From contig CBDUYN010000070.1 in NCBI GenBank assembly GCA_965371445.1, forward strand, positions 1 through 45,447: a stretch of 45,447 bases of DNA. Direction: 5' to 3'. This stretch comes from DASWIG01 sp965371445 (GTDB lineage: Bacteria > Acidobacteriota > Thermoanaerobaculia > Multivoradales > J023). Below the pieces are notes generated by a model that was not told the DNA's origin, ran no database searches, and worked only from the letters and a program-made list of their open reading frames with translations. The stretch's first letter is position 1, and each line of letters begins with the position of its first letter. Positions 17,908 through 25,729 of this stretch are shown one piece after another. Made by a program: the position numbers and the translations under genes.

Positions 17908-19230
17908 TTGGAGCCGAAGAAGAAGGACACGAAGCGGCGCGAGAAGAAAGCGGAACGGCGCGTCGCCGACGAGAGGCTGTCGACTCCCGATCAGCTCGAC
18001 CAGGTCATCCGGGTGGCCCGCTTCCCCTATTGGCTGGCCCTCGGGGCGTCGATGCTCGTGCTCCTGGCCGCCGTCGTGGCCGCGGTCGCGATCAAGATCC
18101 CGGTGACCGTACGCGGCGATGGGATCCTGATCAACGTCGAGGGCATCCTGGCGGTCACGAGCAGCACCGAGGGACGCCTCGCGAAGCTCTTCGTCCGCCT
18201 GGGCTCGACGATCGAGGCGGGCGACCTGGTGGCTCGTCTCGAGCAGCCGGGGCTGGAGCAGGAGCTCTCCAACCGCCGGGCCGAGCTCACCGAGGCGCTG
18301 GAGCGTCAGCGCGAGATCGGGGCGTTCCACGCCCAGACCTCCCGTGCCGAGGAGGAGTCCATCGCCCGTCAGCTCGAGACGTTGAAGCAACGCCGGGTCT
18401 TCGCCGAAGACAAGAAGCTCCTCCTCGAGGAGGAGCTGGAGATCGAGGAGCAGCTCGTCCAGGAGAAGATCCTCTCTGCCCGCAAGCCCGCGGCCACCCG
18501 CACCAGGGTCAACGAGGCCGAAAGCGAGCTCCTGGCGATCGCCAACGAGCTCAAGCGTCTGGAGCAGCGCCGGATCGATTCCGAGCTCATCCGCAAGCGC
18601 GAGCTCCTGGAGGTCCGGCTGCGCGTCAACGACCTGGAGCGCCAGGTGGCGGCCCTGGAGGAAGAATACGGGCGCGCGAGCGAGGTCCGTAGCCCCTACC
18701 GGGGCCGGGTCGTGGAGCTCAAGGTCAACCAGGGCGAGATCGTCGAACGTCACGGTGCGCTCTTGAGCCTCTTGCCGACGGCCGCCGCCGGCAGCGACGA
18801 GTTGGGCGGCGGCGACGCCGCGGCGAGCAAGATGGTCGCGGTGCTTTACGTGCCGCCGGCCGAGGGCAAGAAGATCCGTCCCGGCATGGAGGTCCAGATC
18901 ACGCCGAGCGCCGTCAAGCGCGAGGAGCACGGGTACATGCTCGGCACCGTCGAGGCCGTGGCCGAGGTGCCGGCGACTACCGAGGGCATGATGCGGATCC
19001 TCCACAACCGCCAGCTGGTCGATCAGCTCTCCCAGGACCACGCGCCCTTCGAGGTCCTGGTCCGCCTCCTGAAGGACCCGAAGACCGAAACGGGTTACAA
19101 GTGGTCGTCCTCGGCCGGTCCTTCGACCGAGATCAACGTCGGGACCCTGTGCTCGGGCGACGTCGTCACCGACCGCAAGCTCCCCATCGAAATCCTGCTG
19201 CCGGCCGTGGGGCGGCTCTTCCATGAGTAA
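17908..19230 (+). CDS. HlyD-family adaptor of an NHLM/NHLP peptide export system
   Basis: 440 residues from a TTG start (GGAG 9 bases upstream). A basic, charged N-terminus precedes one membrane helix near residues 43-64. A barrel-sandwich/lipoyl-like half (VTVRGDGILINVEG) follows, then a long coiled coil (residues about 125-255), the second lipoyl half (VRSPYRGRVVELKVNQGEIV) and a beta-barrel region. This is the periplasmic adaptor architecture of type I secretion. The stop overlaps the next gene by 8 bases, and the following two ABC proteins fix the subtype as NHLM/NHLP bacteriocin export. It would link the inner-membrane ABC pump to the periplasm or an outer-membrane channel. Confidence 0.88.
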   Translation: MEPKKKDTKRREKKAERRVADERLSTPDQLDQVIRVARFPYWLALGASMLVLLAAVVAAVAIKIPVTVRGDGILINVEGILAVTSSTEGRLAKLFVRLGSTIEAGDLVARLEQPGLEQELSNRRAELTEALERQREIGAFHAQTSRAEEESIARQLETLKQRRVFAEDKKLLLEEELEIEEQLVQEKILSARKPAATRTRVNEAESELLAIANELKRLEQRRIDSELIRKRELLEVRLRVNDLERQVAALEEEYGRASEVRSPYRGRVVELKVNQGEIVERHGALLSLLPTAAAGSDELGGGDAAASKMVAVLYVPPAEGKKIRPGMEVQITPSAVKREEHGYMLGTVEAVAEVPATTEGMMRILHNRQLVDQLSQDHAPFEVLVRLLKDPKTETGYKWSSSAGPSTEINVGTLCSGDVVTDRKLPIEILLPAVGRLFHE

Positions 19231-21439
19231 AGCCCGAGGCGCGGTCCTGGGCTTCCTGTCTCGCCTGCCCGGCCGCGGCGGCTGGCGAGTGGCGACGCCG
19301 ACCATGTTGCAGATGAAAAGCGCCGAATGCGGCGCCGCCTGCCTCGGCATGGTCCTGGGCTTTTACGGCCGCCACGAGCCGCTGGAAAAACTCCGCGACG
19401 CCTGCGGCGTGGCACGCGACGGGGCCAAAGTCTCAAACGTCTTGAAAGCGGCGCAGGCCTACGGGCTGGTGGCCAAGGGCTTCGCGCGCAAGCTTCGGAA
19501 CCTGCCGCGAGTCCCGCGCCCCTTCGTCGCCCTGTGGAGCTTCACTCACTTCGTGGTGGTCGAAGGCTTCGGCCCCGGCGGACGGGTCTACGTCAACGAC
19601 CCGGCCTCCGGCCCGCGGGTCGTCTCCGAGCACGAGCTCCGCGAGGCCTACTCGGGCGTCGTCCTCGCCTTCCAGCCCGGCGAGGGCTTCGTGCGCACGA
19701 AAAAACCCCCGGGGACGCTCAGAAGCCTCTACGAGCGGACGCGCCGCTCATGGCGCGGCGTCCTCTTCGTCGCCCTGGTGAGCCTGGCGCTTTTCGTCCC
19801 GGGCCTCTTGGTGCCGGCTTTCTCCCGCGTCTACGTCGACTTCTATCTGATCGAGGACCAGACCCGGTGGCTCCCGCCGCTGCTGGCCTTGATGTTCTTG
19901 ACAGCGCTTTTCACCGGGTTCTTGAGCTGGCTCCTCGACAACGGCCTCACTCGCTTCTACTCGAAGCTCCAGACCACCTGGTCGGGCCAGATGGTCTGGC
20001 ACGTGCTGCGCCTCCCGGTGAGCTACTTCGCGCACCGCTCCGGCGGCGACATCTCGACCCGCATCCAGTCGAACGGCTGGCTCGCCTGGCTGATCGCGGG
20101 CGAGCTCTCCTCGACGTTTCTGGGGCTCACGACACTCGCGGTCTACGCTTTCGTCATGGCGCAGTACGACGTCAACCTGACGCTCGTCGTCGTCGTCTTC
20201 GCGGCGCTCGACGCGGTCGCGTTCCTGGTGCTTTCGCGGCGCCTCGCCGACAAGAACCGGGAGAAGCATCGCGACAAGGGCAAGGCCATGGGATCGCTCA
20301 TGCAGGGCCTGCGCTCGATCGACACCTACCAGGCGAGCGGGACCGAGGCGCTTTTCTTCCGCCAGTGGGCGGGACACTACGCAAAAGTCACGAACGCCTC
20401 GCAGTCGATCGGCAAAAGCCATGCGTTCCTGAGCGCCACGCCGCCGCTCCTGGGCCTGCTTTCGACGACGGCGACGCTGGTCGTCGGCGGCTACAGGATC
20501 ATGCAGGGGAGCCTGACGATCGGCATGCTGGTGGCCTTTCAAGGCCTGGTGGCGGCTTTTTCGCTTCCCGTCAAGCGCGTCGTCGACGCCGCTGCCCAGA
20601 TGCAGGAGGCGCAGGGGCTCCTGGCCCGCATGGACGACGTCCTGCGCCAGGAGGTCGACAGCGAGTTCGCCCGCGGCATGGGGAAAAGGAGCACGATCGC
20701 GCCGATGGTGACGAACCAGAAGCTCGGCGGCACGCTCGAGCTGCGCGGCGTGACCTTCGGTTTCTCGCCGCTCGACGAGCCGTTGATCCGCGGTTTCGAC
20801 CTCCACCTGCGGCCGGGCGCCCGCATCGCTCTGGTCGGTCCCTCGGGGAGCGGCAAGACGACCCTGGGACGGCTGATCTCGGGGATCCTCGTCCCCTGGT
20901 CGGGCCAGATCCTGATCGACGGCCATCCGCTCGCGGACATCCCGCGCGACGTCTTTCGCAACACGGTGGCCGTGGTCGACCAGGACATCGCGCTTTTCGA
21001 AGGCACCGTGGCCCAAAACGTCACCATGTGGGACCCGACGCTGGGCGGGGCGCGCATGGTGCAGGCGGCCAAGGACGCCTGCCTCCACCAGGTGATCGCG
21101 GCGCGGCCCGGCGGTTACCGCCAGAAGATCGAGGAGGGGGGACGCAACTTCTCCGGCGGCGAGCGCCAGCGCATCGAGATCGCCCGCGCCCTGATCCACG
21201 AGCCGAGCCTCCTGATCCTCGACGAGGCGACGAGCTCGCTCGACGCCCAGACCGAGGTCGAGATCATCGAGAACCTCCGGCGCCGCGGCTGTACCTCGAT
21301 CCTGATCGCCCATCGCCTCTCGACGATCCGCGACTGCGACGAGATCGTCGTCCTCGACCAGGGGCGCGTCGCGGAGCGGGGGACGCATCTCGAGCTGATG
21401 GAGCGCGACGGCCTCTACCGGGCCTTGGTCGAGAGCTGA
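19223..21439 (+). CDS. C39 peptidase-permease-ATPase, NHLP-type peptide exporter
   Basis: 738 residues. Residues about 25-150 are a C39 double-glycine peptidase with Cys36 (AECGAACLGM), His109 (FTHFVVVEGF) and Asp126 (VYVNDPASG), so the triad is complete. A six-helix ABC membrane domain follows, then an ATPase with Walker A GPSGSGKT, signature FSGGERQRIEIA and Walker B LLILDEATSS. The protein should cut a leader peptide at a GG-type site and pump out the core peptide. It overlaps the adaptor gene and is followed 2 bases later by the second ABC gene, so the three are one operon. Confidence 0.93.
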   Translation: MSKARGAVLGFLSRLPGRGGWRVATPTMLQMKSAECGAACLGMVLGFYGRHEPLEKLRDACGVARDGAKVSNVLKAAQAYGLVAKGFARKLRNLPRVPRPFVALWSFTHFVVVEGFGPGGRVYVNDPASGPRVVSEHELREAYSGVVLAFQPGEGFVRTKKPPGTLRSLYERTRRSWRGVLFVALVSLALFVPGLLVPAFSRVYVDFYLIEDQTRWLPPLLALMFLTALFTGFLSWLLDNGLTRFYSKLQTTWSGQMVWHVLRLPVSYFAHRSGGDISTRIQSNGWLAWLIAGELSSTFLGLTTLAVYAFVMAQYDVNLTLVVVVFAALDAVAFLVLSRRLADKNREKHRDKGKAMGSLMQGLRSIDTYQASGTEALFFRQWAGHYAKVTNASQSIGKSHAFLSATPPLLGLLSTTATLVVGGYRIMQGSLTIGMLVAFQGLVAAFSLPVKRVVDAAAQMQEAQGLLARMDDVLRQEVDSEFARGMGKRSTIAPMVTNQKLGGTLELRGVTFGFSPLDEPLIRGFDLHLRPGARIALVGPSGSGKTTLGRLISGILVPWSGQILIDGHPLADIPRDVFRNTVAVVDQDIALFEGTVAQNVTMWDPTLGGARMVQAAKDACLHQVIAARPGGYRQKIEEGGRNFSGGERQRIEIARALIHEPSLLILDEATSSLDAQTEVEIIENLRRRGCTSILIAHRLSTIRDCDEIVVLDQGRVAERGTHLELMERDGLYRALVES

Positions 21440-21441
21440 AG

Positions 21442-24399
21442 ATGGGGGAGAAGGACCTGTTGAAGAAAGAGCCGACCGGACCGGGACCGCTCGCACCGTG
21501 GGCCGCGGAGCTCGTACCCTTCGCCGCGAGGGAGCGCCGGCTCTTGCCCGGCACGAGCCTCGAGGTCAACGACTCGTCGGCGGCCGACGTTGCGATCGTC
21601 GCCGCGGGCGTCGTCGACCTCTACGTCGACTTTCGCGACACCGGGTCACGGCGCGACTATCTTTTTTCGATCGAGGCGGGCGGTGCCTTGATGGCCCTGC
21701 CGAGCTCGCGGGTGTTGCGCGTCACGGCGACCGGCCGCGAGGGAGCGACGCTTCTCGAGTTCGAGCTCGAGGCCTTCCGCGAGCTGATTCGCGGCAGCGG
21801 AGGACGGCCCCGGGAGAGCCTGACGGCGGCCGGCGAGGCCTGGCTCATCAACCTCCAATCGGCTCTCGAGCGCTACGCGCCGGCGGTCGATTTCGTCGAC
21901 GAGCGGCTACGGCCCGGCGAACGTCTCGAGCTCGAAGCCGGGCAGCGCCTGGTGGGAAGCGGGGGCATCGTCTGGGTACGCTTCAACAACGCCGAGGTGT
22001 CGCTTCTGGACGGCGTCGAGATCACCGCCTACGGCGAGCCCTGTTGCCTGCCCCTCTCGCCGAAGGCCTGGCTGACCGCCGGAACCGACGTGACCCTGGA
22101 GGCCCTTTCGACGGCGGAGCTTCTGGCCGAGCGCTCCTGGCTGCGTTGGGTGGAGTACTTCAACCGGATGTCGCTACGACTGCTGCGATTCCACCTCGCG
22201 GTCGCACACCGCGAGGAGCAGGAGAGGCTGATCAGGAAGGCGTCGCGCGTGCGGCGCGATCGCGACGCGATGCTGACACGGTTCTCGACGCTGATCGACG
22301 GCGTCACCGAGGTCGACGACTTCAGCGGCCTGACACCTCTCGTCGCGGCCTGCCGGCGGATCGGCGAGGTGCTCGGGACCCGGGTCCATCCGCTGCCGGA
22401 AGGGCTCCCGGCCGGCCGCAACGTCAAGGCGCAGCTCGAGGGAATCGCCCGCCGCTCGCGCCTGCGCATCCGCCAGGTCGTGCTCCGCGGACGTTGGTGG
22501 CGTGAGGAGATGGGGCCGGTGCTGGCCTTCTGGCGCGACTCCCGGACACCGATCGCCGTCCTGCCGGGACGCCGGGGACGTTTGCATTACTGGGATGGCG
22601 TGGCCGGCCACGGCGCGGCCACGAGGCCCCTCACCTCCGAGGTTGCGGCGCGGGTCGACCCGGCCGCCTACAGCTTCAACCTGACGCTGCCGGACCATCC
22701 TCTGGGGGCGATGGACCTCCTACGCTTCGCTTTCAAGGTGTCGCGCCGCGACCTCCTGTTGGTCGCCTCAAGCGGTGTCTTGGGAACCGTGATGGCGATG
22801 GCGGTGCCGGTGGCGACGGCGCTCCTGATCGACGTCACCATCCCGTCGACCGAGTTTTCGCAGCTCGTCCTGATCGGCCTCGGCCTCGCTGTCGCCGCTC
22901 TCGCCGTCTTTTCCTTCAAGTTCTGCGAAGACATCGCGGTCCTACGTGTCCGGGGCAAGATGGCGGGGACCCTTCAGCCCGCGGTCCTCGATCGGCTGCT
23001 GCGCATGCCCAACACTTTTTTCCGCCGCTTTTCGGCGGGCGACCTGGCGGAGCGCGCCAGCACCGTGGACAGCTTGCAGGAGCGCGTCACCGGCAACTCG
23101 ACGAAGACGCTGCTCGCCGGCACGTTTTCGCTTCTCAACTTCGTGGTGATGTTCTATCTCGATTCCGGAGTCGCCCTGGTGGCCTTCGCCATGGTGGCGG
23201 TCCTCTTCGCCGGGCTGGTTTTTCTCGCCCCTCGCCAGGATCGCGACTGGAGTGAGATCCAGGTGCTGCGTGGAGAGCTGTCGAGCATGGTCCTCCAGAT
23301 GGTGACCGGGATCGCCCGCATCCGCCTCGCCGGTGCCGAAGACCGGATGTTCGTGCGCTGGGGCGACGTCTCCATGCGCTCGCGGGAGCTTTTCCTCGCC
23401 TGCTACAACACCGAGGTGGCCTTCGGCGCTTTCGCCACCGGCTACCAGGTGCTCTCGTTTGCCGTGATCTTCGGCTCCGTCGCGTTTCTGGGCAAGACCT
23501 TGACGACCGGAGGTTTCCTGGCCTTCGTCTCGGCCTTCACGGTGACCATGACCGCGTGCGTCGCCATGGCGCGGACGCTCCTGGAGCTCGTCGAGGTGGC
23601 GTCGATGTACCGGCGGGTGCGGCCTCTCCTCGAGGCGGTCCCGGAAAGCGAGGTCGACAAGGTCCATCCGGGGGCCTTGAGCGGCCGCATCGAGGTCAAC
23701 GACCTGGAGTTCCGCTACGGCGCGGGGCTGCCGCTGGTGCTCCAGGGGCTGACGTTCGCGGTCGAGGCCGGAGAGTACGTGGCGATCGTCGGGCCCTCGG
23801 GATGCGGCAAGTCGACGCTTCTGCGCCTGATCCTGGGCTTCGAGCAGCCGGGCGCCGGCTCGATCTACTTCGACGGCAAGGACCTCGCGGGGCTCGACCT
23901 GAGGGAGCTGCGCCACCAGATCGGCGTCGTCCTGCAGCAGGATCGGCTGATGGACGCCACGATCTACGAGAACGTCCGCGGCGACAACGACATCACCGTC
24001 GACGAGGCTTGGCGGGCGGCGCACCTGTGCGGGATCGCCGACGACGTCGAAGCCATGCCGCTCGGCATGCACACGTTGATCTCGGCCCAGGGGAGCGATC
24101 TCTCCGGCGGCCAGGTGCAGCGACTCCTGATCGCCCGGGCGCTCGCCGCGAGGCCCCGCGTCCTGCTCCTCGACGAGGCGACGAGCGCGCTCGACAACCA
24201 GACGCAGGCGGTGGTGACCCAGAGCCTCGAACGCCTGCGCGTCACGCGCCTCGCCATCGCCCACCGGCTCTCGACCGTCAAGGGCGCCGACAAGATCCTC
24301 GTGATCGACCAAGGACGCCTGGTCGAAAGCGGCACCTACGAAGAGCTGATGGAGATGGACACCTTCTTCGCCAACCTGGTGCGGCGCCAACTCCTTTGA
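21442..24399 (+). CDS. second NHLP-type ABC permease/ATPase
   Basis: 985 residues. Unlike the previous gene it has no C39 peptidase. The first 400 or so residues are a soluble region with cyclic-nucleotide-fold or cupin-like segments (SSAADVAIVAAGVVDLYVDF), then about 150 residues of unassigned sequence. Six membrane helices follow (from about residue 430) and an ATPase with GPSGCGKST, LSGGQVQRLLIA and LLLDEATSALD. This layout is the permease/ATPase partner of NHLM bacteriocin exporters. The two ABC proteins are likely to form a heterodimer or act in sequence. Confidence 0.9.
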   Translation: MGEKDLLKKEPTGPGPLAPWAAELVPFAARERRLLPGTSLEVNDSSAADVAIVAAGVVDLYVDFRDTGSRRDYLFSIEAGGALMALPSSRVLRVTATGREGATLLEFELEAFRELIRGSGGRPRESLTAAGEAWLINLQSALERYAPAVDFVDERLRPGERLELEAGQRLVGSGGIVWVRFNNAEVSLLDGVEITAYGEPCCLPLSPKAWLTAGTDVTLEALSTAELLAERSWLRWVEYFNRMSLRLLRFHLAVAHREEQERLIRKASRVRRDRDAMLTRFSTLIDGVTEVDDFSGLTPLVAACRRIGEVLGTRVHPLPEGLPAGRNVKAQLEGIARRSRLRIRQVVLRGRWWREEMGPVLAFWRDSRTPIAVLPGRRGRLHYWDGVAGHGAATRPLTSEVAARVDPAAYSFNLTLPDHPLGAMDLLRFAFKVSRRDLLLVASSGVLGTVMAMAVPVATALLIDVTIPSTEFSQLVLIGLGLAVAALAVFSFKFCEDIAVLRVRGKMAGTLQPAVLDRLLRMPNTFFRRFSAGDLAERASTVDSLQERVTGNSTKTLLAGTFSLLNFVVMFYLDSGVALVAFAMVAVLFAGLVFLAPRQDRDWSEIQVLRGELSSMVLQMVTGIARIRLAGAEDRMFVRWGDVSMRSRELFLACYNTEVAFGAFATGYQVLSFAVIFGSVAFLGKTLTTGGFLAFVSAFTVTMTACVAMARTLLELVEVASMYRRVRPLLEAVPESEVDKVHPGALSGRIEVNDLEFRYGAGLPLVLQGLTFAVEAGEYVAIVGPSGCGKSTLLRLILGFEQPGAGSIYFDGKDLAGLDLRELRHQIGVVLQQDRLMDATIYENVRGDNDITVDEAWRAAHLCGIADDVEAMPLGMHTLISAQGSDLSGGQVQRLLIARALAARPRVLLLDEATSALDNQTQAVVTQSLERLRVTRLAIAHRLSTVKGADKILVIDQGRLVESGTYEELMEMDTFFANLVRRQLL

Positions 24400-24418
24400 C
24401 CGTCTTTGGAGCGACGAC

Positions 24419-24964
24419 ATGCAGAAAGCGCTTTTCATCCTGGGCCAGCTCAACGACGACGACGTCGAGTGGTTGATCGAGCAGGGAGCGCGCCACAGGT
24501 ACGAGGAGGGGGCACGGCTGATCGACCAGGGCAAACCCAACGAGTTTGTCTTCGTCCTCTTGACGGGCCACGTGTCGATCTCGGTCGCCGGCGTCGGCGA
24601 GGTGGCGGTGGAGGGCAGCGGCGAGGTGCTGGGGGAGATGTCGCTCATCGACTCGCGGCCGCCCGCGGCGACCGTGACGGCGCTGGAGGAATGCTACGTC
24701 CTGCGCCTCTCCCACGAGCTCCTGCACCGCCAGGTCCAGGAGGACCTCGGCTTCGGCATGCGCTTTTACCGGGCGCTCGCCACCATCCTCTCCGAGCGCC
24801 TGCACTCGAGCCAGGCGCAGCTCGACTACGACGGGGAGACGCCGCTCGACCCCAACCAGGAGCAGAAGGGCGAGCTCGACATGAACGTGCTCGACAACGT
24901 CCACGTCGCCGGAGCCCGCTTCGACCGGCTGCTCAAGGGGATCATGAACGCCCGATCGACCTAG
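24419..24964 (+). CDS. cyclic-nucleotide-binding-fold protein of the export operon
   Basis: 181 residues. Residues about 25-125 form a CRP-type sensor barrel (GARLIDQGKPNEFVFVLLTG, GEVLGEMSLIDSRPPAATV). The phosphate-binding cassette has GEMSLIDSRPPAATV in place of the usual GE-x-A-L-x-x-x-x-R-x-A, so the Glu and an Arg are kept. There is no helix-turn-helix; the C-terminus is helical and acidic. Similar proteins accompany NHLM/NHLP exporters. It starts 19 bases after the second ABC gene. I infer control of export activity by a cyclic nucleotide or another small ligand, but a structural role is possible. Confidence 0.8.
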   Translation: MQKALFILGQLNDDDVEWLIEQGARHRYEEGARLIDQGKPNEFVFVLLTGHVSISVAGVGEVAVEGSGEVLGEMSLIDSRPPAATVTALEECYVLRLSHELLHRQVQEDLGFGMRFYRALATILSERLHSSQAQLDYDGETPLDPNQEQKGELDMNVLDNVHVAGARFDRLLKGIMNARST

Positions 24965-24997
24965 CGCGCTTGCTTTCCGGCGGATCCGCGCACTAGA
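24961..24997 (+). terminator. imperfect hairpin at the end of the export operon
   Basis: CTAGCGCGC at 24961-24969 pairs with GCGCACTAG at 24989-24997 (8 of 9 bases), and a perfect GCGGATCCGC palindrome (24980-24989) touches its right arm. It begins on the stop codon of the cyclic-nucleotide-fold gene. There is no T tract, so termination is a guess. Confidence 0.4.
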
Positions 24998-25031
24998 GTA
25001 TGTGGCGACGGTCAAAAAAGGCGACTCGCCG

Positions 25032-25045
25032 GGCCCGATCGGGCC
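25032..25045. promoter_or_regulatory. 14-bp perfect palindrome upstream of the response regulator
   Basis: GGCCCGATCGGGCC is perfectly self-complementary and lies in the 290-bp gap (24965-25254) before the response regulator gene. It could be an operator or part of a leader structure. I recognise no riboswitch or promoter consensus in this gap. Confidence 0.3.
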
Positions 25046-25254
25046 GCCGAGCCGTTGGGACTGCACTCAATGCCGGTCGTTTGCCAGCCATCGCCGCACC
25101 TAGCGGAGCTTGGAACCGAGAAGGGGGGGCACACCTCACCCCTTGTCGGTGGCTTGCAGCCGGCAGCGCTGGCGACGCCGACGGCGCCCCCAGCGGAATG
25201 CGGCCAGGAGACATGCGACGTGCTCTTGCGCAGCTGAGAAAGGAAAGAGAGGTC

Positions 25255-25704
25255 ATGCAGACAGATCGGCACGATAAGTTTACCATCCTGCTGGTGGAGG
25301 ACAATACGAGCCATGCCGAGCTCGTGATGCGAAGCCTGGGGGAGCATCGCATCAGCACCGCCATCCACCACGTCGCCGACGGCGAAGCAGCGCTCGACTA
25401 CCTCTTTCAGCGCAATCAGTTCGATGCCGACGATGCGCCTCGCCCCCATCTGGTCCTCCTCGACCTGCGGCTCCCCAAGATCGACGGTCTTCAAGTCTTG
25501 CAAGAGATCCGAAGCTCCGAAAACCTCTTCCGGATCCCCGTCGTCATCCTCTCGACCTCCTACGCCGAGCTCGACGTGGGAAAAGCCTATGAGCACCACG
25601 CCAACAGCTACCTCGTCAAGCCTCTTGACTTCGAGAAGTTCACGAACCTGATGAACGACCTCGGCTTCTACTGGCTGGGATGGAACCACTACCCGTTCTC
25701 GTGA
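25255..25704 (+). CDS. single-domain response regulator, Rcp1-like
   Basis: 149 residues from ATG 25255, with AGAGAGG just upstream. One receiver domain and no output domain: acidic pair in LLVEDN, phospho-acceptor Asp70 (LVLLDLRLPKIDG), Thr101 (ILSTSY) and Lys122 (LVKPLDFEKF). The extended FxWLGW-like C-terminus and the LPKIDG motif fit Rcp1/CheY-like regulators that pair with bacteriophytochrome or hybrid kinases. The next gene, 25 bases downstream, encodes a kinase-like protein, so the two are probably co-transcribed. The output would be by protein-protein contact. Confidence 0.88.
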   Translation: MQTDRHDKFTILLVEDNTSHAELVMRSLGEHRISTAIHHVADGEAALDYLFQRNQFDADDAPRPHLVLLDLRLPKIDGLQVLQEIRSSENLFRIPVVILSTSYAELDVGKAYEHHANSYLVKPLDFEKFTNLMNDLGFYWLGWNHYPFS

Positions 25705-25729
25705 TCGGCTGGCGTGTGCGGAGGACTGG

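Noticed and set aside
19327..24399. A 1690-codon frame across both ABC genes
   Set aside because: Its first part is an antiphase shadow of the C39-ABC gene. The real second ABC starts at 21442.
25000..25254. N-terminal extension of the response regulator to 25000
   Set aside because: The extension is Arg/Ala-rich with no domain. The ATG at 25255 has a good ribosome-binding site and starts right before the receiver fold.
24965..25254. Cyclic-di-GMP riboswitch before the two-component genes
   Set aside because: GC-rich palindromes are present, but the conserved GEMM core sequences are not.
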